A stretch of DNA of 64,000 bases from UBA6107 sp034430175. GTDB lineage: Bacteria; Chloroflexota; Anaerolineae; Anaerolineales; Anaerolineaceae. This document shows, piece after piece, positions 8,734-16,952 of the stretch (positions are counted from its first letter, which is position 1; every line of letters begins with the position of its first letter). The notes under the pieces are model-generated. The model was not told the origin of the DNA. It worked only from the letters and a program-made list of their open reading frames with translations, and did no database searches. The stretch spans positions 186,001 to 250,000 of the forward strand of contig DAOUFI010000001.1 in NCBI GenBank assembly GCA_034430175.1. The letters run 5' to 3'. The translations under genes were made by a program, and so were the position numbers.

Positions 8734-9109
8734 TTTTATCTCCACCTGATTTCGCCTCGTTTTCATTTTTTCCTTCGGCGTTTGGCGAATCATTCGCTAC
8801 AGGATTTATCTCCGTGTTGGGCTTTTTCGGCGCAGCCATCAGGTCACCATTCCAGAGGGTGGGTGAGATTGTCTTTTGGGTCAGGGTGTTTAACTCGCGT
8901 ATCTCTTTATCGAGGCCTGTTTCTTCCATGACCTTGTTAGGAATATCCATGACCTCTTTGGTTGTTTTCCAGGCGTCCGATTGGCGAAATTTTCGCAGCC
9001 AGGTGGCGGTTTTTTTTGACATATTCACCATCTCCTTTGGGCCAAGGATCACCAGAGCCAGCAGGAGAATGAGCACCAATTCGAGAGGGCCAATACCAAA
9101 TATTTCCAT
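8723..9109 (-). CDS. Tat translocase subunit TatA/TatB family
   Basis: Single-span component of the Tat pore/receptor. The N-terminal helix begins MEIFGIGPLELVLILLLALVILGPKE: the FG-P hinge and the Glu at position 10 in the membrane segment resemble TatB more than TatA. An amphipathic helix and a long polar Asn/Glu/Lys-rich tail follow (128 residues in all, longer than most TatA). Located directly upstream of tatC with an 11-nt overlap. No other tat gene is present in the window, so whether this protein serves as TatA, TatB or both is open. Confidence 0.88.
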   Translation of the reverse strand: MEIFGIGPLELVLILLLALVILGPKEMVNMSKKTATWLRKFRQSDAWKTTKEVMDIPNKVMEETGLDKEIRELNTLTQKTISPTLWNGDLMAAPKKPNTEINPVANDSPNAEGKNENEAKSGGDKNAS

Positions 9110-9297
9110 TTATACCTGTTTTACAATCAATAGTCTAGAAAACCTATCCAAAATCGCTTATTTCAACATGAAAGATTATAACGCATCCGAGGTTACCTAG
9201 AAATTATTAAATTACCGAAAAATTAGCCTGGACGTGCAAAATATTTACGAAGACTATATAATAAAAGTTAGCTTTGTGTATATTTCTGAGGTGAATC

Positions 9298-12012
9298 ATG
9301 GCCGGTGCCGATCCGACAACATCATTTGAAGCAGCAATTCTGCGTGCCAAAAGAGAATGGGAAACGATCTTCGATTCCGTTTCTGAATTGTTGATCCTGG
9401 TTGATTCAGAGGGGATCATTCAACGGTCGAACAAAGCTGCTGTCGAGCGGTTAAAGTCCACCTATGTAGATTTGCTTGGCAAGCAAATCAACTCGTTTCT
9501 TGAGAAACCGATAGAGGAATTCTCGGCGAAAAAGATTCCTAACGGCGAATGCCGCATCAAGGGAATCAATTCCACTTTCTGGCTGACTTGCACAGAAGTC
9601 AAGACAGAAGACGATGAGATTAAAATCCTTTTTGCGTTGCGAGATACCACGCGTGAGAAAGAATCTGAAAGAACTATTGTCGACCAGCGGCAATATTATG
9701 AATCAATATTGGAATACAGCCCGGTGGCGATTGTTACACTGGACATGAATGAAAATATCGTTGCCTGCAATCCGGCTTTCGAAAAACTATTTGGATTTTC
9801 AGCCGAAGAATCGATTGGCAAAAACCTCGACAAATTGATTTCACCAAGAAACGCTGGGGAAGCCTCGGATTACACCAAACGTGCCATGGAAGGCAATACG
9901 ATCCATGGATATGGCGTGCGCAACCGAAAAGATGGGCAGGCGGTGGAAGTCGAAATTGCTGGCGGTCCGGTATATGTAAAAGAAAAAATAGTCGGAATTT
10001 TTTGCATTTATCATGATGTAACCGACCTGATGGAAGCCAAGAGGACAGCTGAGACGGCAGATAAAGCCAAGGGCGATTTCCTGGCCAATATGAGTCATGA
10101 GATTCGAACTCCGATGAATGGGATTATCGGCATGATTGAGCTCATGAAAGATACCCCTCTCAATTCAGAGCAGAAAGATTATCTAAACACTGCCAAGGAA
10201 AGCGCGGACGCGCTCCTGAGCCTGATCAACGAAGTACTTGATTTTGCCAAGATTGAAGCCGGCCAGATGACCCTGGAAAAGCTTGATTTCGATGTTCGTT
10301 CACTGGTGGAAGGTGTCGCCAGATCACTGGCTGCGCGGGCTGAGGCGAAAGGGTTGGAAATGGTCTGCATGGTTAACCGCGACGTGCCAGCCCGCATTAA
10401 GGGAGACGCCAACCGACTGCGCCAGGTATTGGTGAACCTGGTGGGTAACGCGATCAAGTTCACCGATAAAGGTGAGATCGTCATTCGCGCGGTGGTCGAT
10501 AATTTGAGTGAGAACAAAGTGCAATTGCTGTTCAGTGTTTCGGATACAGGAGTGGGCATCTCTCACAGTGATCAAAAACACGTTTTTGAGCGGTTTGTTC
10601 AAGCTGATGGCTCAACCACCAGACGTTTTAGCGGGACTGGTTTGGGATTGGCCATTTCAGCTCAACTGGTAAAGTTAATGGGCGGCGAGATTGGTGTTCA
10701 AAGTGAACCAGGCAAGGGAAGCACTTTCTGGTTCACGATAGTTGGAGGTAAGGCATCTGTCGAAGGAACGAGACCATTGGTTATCCCGACCAACCTGAAA
10801 GATATCCCGGTATTGGTAGTGGACGATAACAAGACAAACCGTCTGATCATTGGCAAGATCGTATCGGGGTTTGGCTGCGCGGTCACTGAGGTGTCCTCTG
10901 GATCAGAAGCGCTGCACGAATTAAGGCAGGGTTTATCAAAAGGCAAACCATACCAACTGGTATTGTTGGACATGCAAATGCCGGATATGAGCGGGGAACA
11001 GGTGTTGCGGGAGATCAAGATTGACAAAGATCTTACCAAAACCAAAGTAATCATTTTAACGTCAATGGGATACGGCGGTGATGCCTCACGGCTGGACACG
11101 ATGGGATGTTCAGCCTATTTACTTAAACCGATCCGTCAAAAAGAATTATTCAATACCATTCTGGCGGTGATGGGTCAGGAGAGAATCGCTCAACCTGCGC
11201 AAACTGGTTCGATCATCACTCGTCATGCCCTGGCGGAATCGGAACGCGATTCCAATTGCATCTTACTGGCTGAGGACAATGAGATCAACCAAAAATTGGC
11301 GTTACGGCTGTTGCAAAAAGTGGGGTATTCAGTGGATGTGGTCGAGACGGGCAGACAAGCCTTTGATGCCGTACAAAAGAAGGAGTATCGCCTGGTATTG
11401 ATGGATGTGCAGATGCCAGATATAGATGGTTTTGAAGCCACCAGAATGATTCGAAATCTCGACGGGGATGTGAGTAAAGTTCCAATCGTGGCTATGACAG
11501 CACACGTGATGGCCGGTGATCGCGATAAGTGCATTCAAGCAGGCATGAACGATTTTCTCTCGAAGCCGCTGAATGTAGAAGAAGTGATCACCATGGTCAA
11601 GAAATATGTTTTTGGCCCGGAACCCGAGATAATCGCGGGAGAGAACAGTTCAAAAGCCCACGAACCAGAGAAATCGCAACTTTACGATCTGGCAACGGCA
11701 TTACCCCGCTTTGGCGACGATCGTAAGACATTCTATGAATTCCTGGGCGCATTCATCACGCATTTGAAGAAATCGGTCTATGAATTGGAAGACGCGATCT
11801 ATCGTATGGATGCCACACGCGTGAGTTTCCTTGCTCACAGCATCAAAGGCGCGGCAGCCAACTTTGAGATCGGGCCGATCCGTGATGTGGCTCAGGAAAT
11901 AGAAACGAGATCAAGGTCGGGAGACCTCGAGGATGCCAGCGACATGCTTGGCAAGATCAAATCAGTGATCCCGCTGCTTGAAAAAGATTACCGGAATAAT
12001 TTACCGGGGTAG
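9298..12012 (+). CDS. Hybrid sensor histidine kinase (PAS-PAS-HisKA-HATPase-REC-REC-Hpt)
   Basis: 904-residue multi-step phosphorelay protein, apparently cytosolic (no membrane helix seen). Two PAS domains occupy about residues 15-115 and 130-250. The HisKA motif FLANMSHEIRTPMNG holds His267. An HATPase with NLVGNAIKFTDKG, SDTGVGIS and FSGTGLGLAIS follows. Two receiver domains carry Asp558 (LLDMQMPDMSG) and Asp703 (LMDVQMPDIDG), and a C-terminal Hpt domain has His847 in FLAHSIKGAAANFE. The whole His-Asp-His relay therefore sits in one chain. The ATG at 9298 follows a GAGGTGA site. No output regulator is adjacent, so the target is unknown. Confidence 0.94.
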   Translation: MAGADPTTSFEAAILRAKREWETIFDSVSELLILVDSEGIIQRSNKAAVERLKSTYVDLLGKQINSFLEKPIEEFSAKKIPNGECRIKGINSTFWLTCTEVKTEDDEIKILFALRDTTREKESERTIVDQRQYYESILEYSPVAIVTLDMNENIVACNPAFEKLFGFSAEESIGKNLDKLISPRNAGEASDYTKRAMEGNTIHGYGVRNRKDGQAVEVEIAGGPVYVKEKIVGIFCIYHDVTDLMEAKRTAETADKAKGDFLANMSHEIRTPMNGIIGMIELMKDTPLNSEQKDYLNTAKESADALLSLINEVLDFAKIEAGQMTLEKLDFDVRSLVEGVARSLAARAEAKGLEMVCMVNRDVPARIKGDANRLRQVLVNLVGNAIKFTDKGEIVIRAVVDNLSENKVQLLFSVSDTGVGISHSDQKHVFERFVQADGSTTRRFSGTGLGLAISAQLVKLMGGEIGVQSEPGKGSTFWFTIVGGKASVEGTRPLVIPTNLKDIPVLVVDDNKTNRLIIGKIVSGFGCAVTEVSSGSEALHELRQGLSKGKPYQLVLLDMQMPDMSGEQVLREIKIDKDLTKTKVIILTSMGYGGDASRLDTMGCSAYLLKPIRQKELFNTILAVMGQERIAQPAQTGSIITRHALAESERDSNCILLAEDNEINQKLALRLLQKVGYSVDVVETGRQAFDAVQKKEYRLVLMDVQMPDIDGFEATRMIRNLDGDVSKVPIVAMTAHVMAGDRDKCIQAGMNDFLSKPLNVEEVITMVKKYVFGPEPEIIAGENSSKAHEPEKSQLYDLATALPRFGDDRKTFYEFLGAFITHLKKSVYELEDAIYRMDATRVSFLAHSIKGAAANFEIGPIRDVAQEIETRSRSGDLEDASDMLGKIKSVIPLLEKDYRNNLPG

Positions 12013-12022
12013 ATTCAATATT

Positions 12023-12595
12023 TCAGAGAGTGATCAACCAGGACACGAACAAACCTGCCAGGAACAATAACGGCAGGAGGATCGTCCACATCTTTTTCAA
12101 CCCAAGCTTATACCTGAAAATGAGGTAGGCCATCCAACCTGGCCAACTAAGAGCTACTCCCAACCAATTCAACAAATACTGGATGAATGTCCACGTGGAT
12201 ATTGAGAGGGGTATTGATAGGATCGCGCCCAACCACCAAAGCAACGCTGAGAAGAGAGTGATGAGGAGGAGAGGGAGGCCTGCGCTACCCGACACGCCGA
12301 AAAGGTCAACAAGGTTGGATTGTTTACGAAAGATCACTATGAATAAATAATAAACCGCGAAAAAGCCTGTCCAGGCCATCACCGAATTTAGCGCTGATGA
12401 ACTGAAGGCGTCACCGGCAGAAACGGGTTGCCCGATCAAGCGTCCCCAAGAAAGCTTGGATAAAGCGGTAACGACGGCCAAGAAAACAGTCACCAGCAAT
12501 CCATCCAGCAAGAGGCCAGTTTCATCTGAAAAATACTTCGCGGGACGCAAAATCAATTTGGGAAGTCGTTTGAGGGAGTTGTAAATTTTTTTCAT
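12023..12595 (-). CDS. Yip1-like integral membrane protein
   Basis: 190 residues with about five hydrophobic helices: FLAVVTALSKL near residue 40, WTGFFAVYYLFIVIF, LPLLLITLFSALLWWLGAIL, GWMAYLIFRYKL and WTILLPLLFLAGLFVSWLI. Helix spacing and the amphipathic N-terminus ending PAKYFSD resemble bacterial Yip1-domain proteins. Convergent with the hybrid kinase, with 10 nt between the stops. Function unknown. Confidence 0.6.
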   Translation of the reverse strand: MKKIYNSLKRLPKLILRPAKYFSDETGLLLDGLLVTVFLAVVTALSKLSWGRLIGQPVSAGDAFSSSALNSVMAWTGFFAVYYLFIVIFRKQSNLVDLFGVSGSAGLPLLLITLFSALLWWLGAILSIPLSISTWTFIQYLLNWLGVALSWPGWMAYLIFRYKLGLKKMWTILLPLLFLAGLFVSWLITL

Positions 12596-12710
12596 TGGTT
12601 AACGTCGAGACCAATTAAACTGTATTCCATACCTAACTGTCAACCTGTTTTGCGGAAAATACGGTCGAGAGGAGCTTTAAGGTATAATCGAACCAGATTA
12701 CGGAGGCTTC

Positions 12711-13367
12711 ATGGAAATTACCTGGTACGGACATTCTTGCTTTAGATTAACCGAAAGAGGTTTGGCTACAGTCGTCACAGATCCCTATGACCATCGTCAG
12801 GTAGGCTATGAAGCTCTAAAATTGAAGGCAGATATCGTGACGGTAAGTCACGCGACCCCAGGACATAACTACGTATCCGCGGTAAAAGGCGATGTACACC
12901 TGATCGATGGACCGGGCGAATTCGAGATCGGCAGTGTTTTTATCACGGGTGTACAGACCAATGGCCATAGAAAGGGTGAGAACGAGCTACGGAATACGAT
13001 GTACATGTTTGATTTCAATGGCATCAATGTGCTGCATCTCGGTGATTTGAACCGCATTCCCACGCAGACCGAAGTGGAAGATCTGGGTCCAATCAACGTG
13101 GCACTGGTGCCGGTCGGTGGTGGTGGCGCGTTGACTGCCATCAAGGCAACCGAGATCATCAGCCTGCTGGAACCGAGTATCGTCATCCCAATGCATTACG
13201 CCATCCCGGCCACCGGAGCGACCGCGCAGAAGTTGGATTCACTGGATAAGTTCATTAAAGAAATGGGATTGAGCAAAGTTGATACTGTGCCTTCGCTTAA
13301 AATCCCGAATGTATCGGCTTTGCCGGAAGAGACCAAAGTAGTCATCCTGGAATATCAGAAGAGTTGA
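12711..13367 (+). CDS. MBL-fold metal-dependent hydrolase (UPF0173-like)
   Basis: 218-residue metallo-beta-lactamase-fold protein. It begins MEITWYGHSCFRL, the first strand of the UPF0173/YtkL type in which the early His replaces part of the usual HxHxDH. SHATPGHNYV provides further metal-ligand candidates, LHLGDLNR the bridging Asp and IVIPMHYAIP the C-terminal His. The substrate is unknown for most members. The next two genes follow at short spacing, so this is probably the first gene of an operon with mutY. Confidence 0.85.
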   Translation: MEITWYGHSCFRLTERGLATVVTDPYDHRQVGYEALKLKADIVTVSHATPGHNYVSAVKGDVHLIDGPGEFEIGSVFITGVQTNGHRKGENELRNTMYMFDFNGINVLHLGDLNRIPTQTEVEDLGPINVALVPVGGGGALTAIKATEIISLLEPSIVIPMHYAIPATGATAQKLDSLDKFIKEMGLSKVDTVPSLKIPNVSALPEETKVVILEYQKS

Positions 13368-13383
13368 TCGGGAAGGTTTCGTC

Positions 13384-13686
13384 ATGACCGTTAAGATCTT
13401 GATGACATGGGATATAAAACCCGAATCCGAACAGGATTATTTTGAGTTTGTCATCCGTGATCTCATCCCGGGGATCCAACGGTCAGGAGCAGACCTCACA
13501 GACGCATGGGCAACTGTCTACGGCAATGGTCCTCAAATCACCATTGGTGCCACCTTGCCCAACCTGAACCGAGCCCGCCAGTATCTCAGCGGCGCAGAAT
13601 GGAACGCGTTGTACGATCGTTTGTTGGGATTCGTGGAAAATTTCAACCTCAAGATTGTGGAAGCACACGGCGGTTTTCAACTATAG
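13384..13686 (+). CDS. Small hypothetical protein, possible dimeric alpha/beta-barrel fold
   Basis: 100 residues with an alternating strand-helix pattern (VKILMTWDIKPESEQDYFEFVIRD ... NFNLKIVEAHGGF, quoted in parts) like the small ferredoxin-like barrel families of the NIPSNAP/antibiotic monooxygenase type. This is inferred from pattern only. It lies 16 nt after the MBL gene, and its stop codon shares a base with the GTG start of mutY. Confidence 0.6.
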   Translation: MTVKILMTWDIKPESEQDYFEFVIRDLIPGIQRSGADLTDAWATVYGNGPQITIGATLPNLNRARQYLSGAEWNALYDRLLGFVENFNLKIVEAHGGFQL

Positions 13687-14750
13687 TGGAAGCTACAGAA
13701 CAATTCAGCTCAAAATTATTGGAATGGTATCAAACCCATGCCCGCAGCCTACCCTGGCGCGGGCATCCTGATCCTTACGCGGTGTGGATATCGGAGATCA
13801 TGCTACAGCAGACGCGCGTGGAAACGGTGATTCCGTATTTTCTGCGCTGGATGAAACGGTTCCCGGGTATCAAGGAACTGGCTGAGAGCAGTGAGCAGGA
13901 CGTGCTGAACGCCTGGGAGGGACTGGGATATTACTCGAGGGCACGATCGATCCTCAAGGCTGCCAAAATGGTGGTTGAGATACACAATGGCGTTTTACCA
14001 CAAACCAGAGTGGAGCTGCAGCAATTGCCCGGTCTGGGGCGCTACACGGCGGCTGCCATCTCATCGATTGCTTTTGGAAAAGATGAAGTGGTGCTGGACG
14101 GAAACGTCAAGCGCGTTCTAAGTCGCTGTTTTAACATTGATGTACCTATCGACACAAGCGATGGCGAAAAGGCCCTCTGGCAAAAAGCGGAAAATTTGCT
14201 GCCGGCAGGTCAAGCGGGTGACTACAACCAGGCAGTGATGGATCTGGGAGCCATGATCTGCACTCCGCGCAGCCCGGTTTGTGAAAAATGCCCGGTAGCG
14301 GGGATCTGTACCGCGAAGGAACTTGGATTGCAGGAGAAGCTACCCGTGATAAGTGAAAAGAAGCCAATCCCGCATTACCTGGTCGCGGCTGCGGTGATCT
14401 GGCGGGACGGTAAGGTCCTGATCGCGCGCAGGCCGTCGCAAGGGCTGCTAGGCGGCTTGTGGGAGTTTCCCGGCGGCAAGGTGGAGGCGGGCGAGAGCCT
14501 CGAAGAAGCCCTGCGACGTGAGATCGTCGAGGAGATGGCTGCCGAGATCAGGGTGGGGCAGGAATTGGGAATCTACAAACACGCCTATACTCACTTCAGA
14601 GTAACGTTGCACGCGTTCCATGCAGAGTTAACCGGTGAAGAACCTATCGCGCTCGATGCCAGCGAGATCCGCTGGGTCGAGCCGGTAAACCTGGGCGATT
14701 ATCCGATGGGGAAGATCGACAGGCGGATCTCCAACGATTTGTGTAAATAA
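13686..14750 (+). CDS. mutY: A/G-specific adenine glycosylase MutY with intact Nudix box
   Basis: Removes adenine mispaired with 8-oxoguanine. The HhH-GPD domain has the catalytic Glu in ISEIMLQQTR, the helix-hairpin-helix LPGLGRYTAAAI and the catalytic Asp in VLDGNV. The iron-sulfur cluster ligands are C-x6-C-x2-C-x5-C in CTPRSPVCEKCPVAGIC. The C-terminal MutT-like domain contains a nearly complete Nudix box (codons 14475-14541, residues about 264-286) that fits GX5EX7REUXEE, with Ala replacing the last Gly; classical MutY proteins lack it. I chose the GTG at 13686 (354 residues) because upstream frame extension is antisense-like. Overlaps the previous stop. Confidence 0.93.
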   Translation: MEATEQFSSKLLEWYQTHARSLPWRGHPDPYAVWISEIMLQQTRVETVIPYFLRWMKRFPGIKELAESSEQDVLNAWEGLGYYSRARSILKAAKMVVEIHNGVLPQTRVELQQLPGLGRYTAAAISSIAFGKDEVVLDGNVKRVLSRCFNIDVPIDTSDGEKALWQKAENLLPAGQAGDYNQAVMDLGAMICTPRSPVCEKCPVAGICTAKELGLQEKLPVISEKKPIPHYLVAAAVIWRDGKVLIARRPSQGLLGGLWEFPGGKVEAGESLEEALRREIVEEMAAEIRVGQELGIYKHAYTHFRVTLHAFHAELTGEEPIALDASEIRWVEPVNLGDYPMGKIDRRISNDLCK

Positions 14751-15058
14751 GAATCAAGAGAATTGAGTGTGGAGAGTAGAGAATCGTAGGGCGAGACCCA
14801 GTGGGGATTTCCGAAAATTTTATCTGATAAGTTTACCGAGAAACGAGAGTTAAAAACCGAGAATCGTAAGAACAGGGATTAGATAGATTTTGAAGATATA
14901 TAAGGTATACCCTCACCCCTGAATCCACTCTCCCAAACGAAGTTATGGAGAGTGGACAAAAGAGGAGAGGGAAACCAGAGTTAAGTAAAAACCGGCTGAA
15001 CTTTCAACCGGTTTTGAGTTCTTACGACTCTCTATTCTCAATTCTCAGCTCTCGACGT
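14751..15058. other. Non-coding segment with imperfect inverted ends between mutY and rnj
   Basis: 308 nt without a credible gene. Its two ends carry related words in inverted orientation: AGAATTGAG and TAGAGAATCGTA near 14760-14792, and their reverse complements (TACGACTCTCTA, CTCAATTCT) near 15023-15044. A third partial copy (CGAGAATCGTAAG) is near 14860. It looks like a small non-autonomous or decayed repeat element. A terminator hairpin (14988-15015) lies within. Confidence 0.5.
14988..15015. terminator. Hairpin between convergent mutY and rnj
   Basis: AAAACCGG paired with CCGGTTTT, extendable with one mismatch toward a short loop; A-run before and T-run after the stem make it usable from either side. 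It serves the convergent mutY and rnj genes. Confidence 0.7.
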
Positions 15059-16699
15059 TTACGCCTTGAACAAATTGACGAATACGATGGGGCGACGATG
15101 GGTTTCACTGTAGAGGTAATTTCCCACAGTTTGTTCCACATCTTTTTGCATGGAGCCGTTGGCGTGAGCCGCGGTCTGGCTGATCTTGGTGCGTAGGCCG
15201 TCGAGCAGGCCATTGGCGTCCTGCATAACGATGAATCCTTTGCTCAATACTTCGGGTGGACGGGAGAGCTTGCCGGTGAACTTGTCGACCGCCAGGTTGA
15301 CCACGACCACACCCTCCTGAGAGAGTTTTTCACGTTCGCGCATGATCTCGGGACCGACGTCGCCGACACCGGATCCATCCACGAACACATAGGAGGTAGG
15401 CACCTGCTGACCAAGCTTCATTTTGCCATCGAAGAATTCCACCGTCTGCCCGTTACGGATAACGGAGATGTTCTCGCGTGGGATACCCACTTCAGCGGCC
15501 AGGGCGGCATGGCGGGTCAATTGACGTAGCTCGCCGTGGATGGGGATGAAGTATTTTGGCTGGGTCAGGTGCAGCATTAGTTTCTGCTCTTCCTGGCTGG
15601 CGTGGCCGGATACGTGCACGGGCGCGATCGATTCGTAGATCACGTTGGCTCCGCGTTCGATAAGGCGGTTGATGGTGCGGTAGACGTTCTCTTCGTTGCC
15701 GGGGATGGGGTGCGAGGAGAGCACGATGGTGTCACCGGGGGTGATGTCGAAAATGCGGTGCGAACCGGTGGAGAGTTTACCCAAAATTGATGTGGGTTCA
15801 CCCTGCGAGCCGGTGCACATGATGACCACTTCGCGGTCTTTACGGTTCAGCGCTTCGTCCAGACCAATCAGGTTGGACTCAGGGATATTGAGGTATCCCA
15901 GGTTCTGCGCGATGCGGGCGTTATCCACCATGCTGGTGCCAGCGAAGGCCATCTTGCGACCGTGGTTGGCGGCAGCTTCGGATACCTGCTGCATGCGGGA
16001 AATGAGTGAGGCGAAACTGGCAACGATAATGCGGCCTTTGGCTTCGCGGAACACTTTATCGAAAGCGGAATCGATGACCTTTTCGGAGGGGGTCCAGCCG
16101 GGCCGTTCGGCGTTGGTCGAATCGGCCAGTAGCGCTAAAACCCCGCGGCGCTGGAACTCGGCCAGCTTGGCGTAGTCTGTGGGCCAGTTATCGACCGGTG
16201 TGTGGTCGAATTTATAGTCTCCGGTATGGACGATCAACCCTGCGGGTGAATCGATGCCCAGGCCAACGCCATCGGGGATGGAATGGCAGACGTGGAAGAA
16301 ATCCACGTTGAATGGACCGATCTTGCGTGAGTCGCCGGCGTGAACGGTCTCCAGTTTGGTGCGCTGCGCCAGGCCGTTCTTGGCGAGTTTGACCTCGAGA
16401 AGGCCCTGCGTCAGCGGGGTGGAGTAGATCGGTGCCTGGATCTCTTCGAGGAGATGCCGGACGGCTCCGGTGTGGTCTTCATGACCGTGGGTGATGACGA
16501 TGCCCTTCACCTTGTTGCGGCGGGCTGTCAAATAACTGATGTCCGGGATGATGTAATCGATTCCCAGCATGTCGTTCTCGGGGAACATCAAGCCGGCATC
16601 GACGACGAGCAATTGATCGTCGTATTCGTACACCATCATGTTTTCCCCCACTTCCCCCAGACCTCCCAGGGGAATGATCCTCAATGGATGATTTTTCAT
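15059..16699 (-). CDS. rnj: Ribonuclease J
   Basis: Metallo-beta-lactamase/beta-CASP RNase with endo- and 5'-to-3' exonuclease activity in mRNA decay and RNA maturation. 546 residues, normal length. Metal site motif VITHGHEDHTGAVRH, earlier strand PLGGLGEVGENM, later VHTGDYKFDHTPV, and the beta-CASP region with MCTGSQGEPTS and VHVSGHASQEE. The C-terminal domain ends in IVFVNLFKA. The ATG at 16699 fits the conserved N-terminus. Its leader (minus strand) contains a 7-bp perfect hairpin at 16725-16741, which could affect translation or stability. Confidence 0.96.
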   Translation of the reverse strand: MKNHPLRIIPLGGLGEVGENMMVYEYDDQLLVVDAGLMFPENDMLGIDYIIPDISYLTARRNKVKGIVITHGHEDHTGAVRHLLEEIQAPIYSTPLTQGLLEVKLAKNGLAQRTKLETVHAGDSRKIGPFNVDFFHVCHSIPDGVGLGIDSPAGLIVHTGDYKFDHTPVDNWPTDYAKLAEFQRRGVLALLADSTNAERPGWTPSEKVIDSAFDKVFREAKGRIIVASFASLISRMQQVSEAAANHGRKMAFAGTSMVDNARIAQNLGYLNIPESNLIGLDEALNRKDREVVIMCTGSQGEPTSILGKLSTGSHRIFDITPGDTIVLSSHPIPGNEENVYRTINRLIERGANVIYESIAPVHVSGHASQEEQKLMLHLTQPKYFIPIHGELRQLTRHAALAAEVGIPRENISVIRNGQTVEFFDGKMKLGQQVPTSYVFVDGSGVGDVGPEIMREREKLSQEGVVVVNLAVDKFTGKLSRPPEVLSKGFIVMQDANGLLDGLRTKISQTAAHANGSMQKDVEQTVGNYLYSETHRRPIVFVNLFKA

Positions 16700-16724
16700 T
16701 ATTCAATTACCTTTCTTGTTACAA

Positions 16725-16741
16725 ACGGTCCTGCGGACCGT
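16725..16741 (-). other. Small hairpin in rnj leader
   Basis: ACGGTCC / GGACCGT around a 3-nt loop, 26-42 nt upstream of the rnj start codon. It is too short to name; RNase J messages are often autoregulated, but nothing here proves that. Confidence 0.3.
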
Positions 16742-16760
16742 AAAAGTCTATTCAAAAAAC

Positions 16761-16789
16761 AACCCCGGCGAAGTGTTCAAGCCAGGGTT
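16761..16789 (-). terminator. Probable terminator downstream of dnaA
   Basis: On the minus strand a 9-bp stem with one mismatch (16781-16789 with 16761-16769) is followed by a run of T residues (the A-run at 16754-16760). It lies about 165 nt after the dnaA stop and before the rnj start. Confidence 0.6.
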
Positions 16790-16952
16790 AAATAAGAAAC
16801 TTCTGATTTCAAATTTCCGATTTCTTCCAACAACTCTTCAGCCATTTTCGACAAGTGAGCAATCCCGCCCAACCTGAATATTTACTATTTATGGGTAAAT
16901 TATACCTTAATAATATCTATTTATTATTAGCAAATTCTCATGCGCAGAAAGT

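Noticed and set aside
13506..13685. Upstream extension of the mutY frame
   Set aside because: It runs out of frame through the 100-residue gene and has no family resemblance; the GTG at 13686 gives the standard MutY N-terminus.
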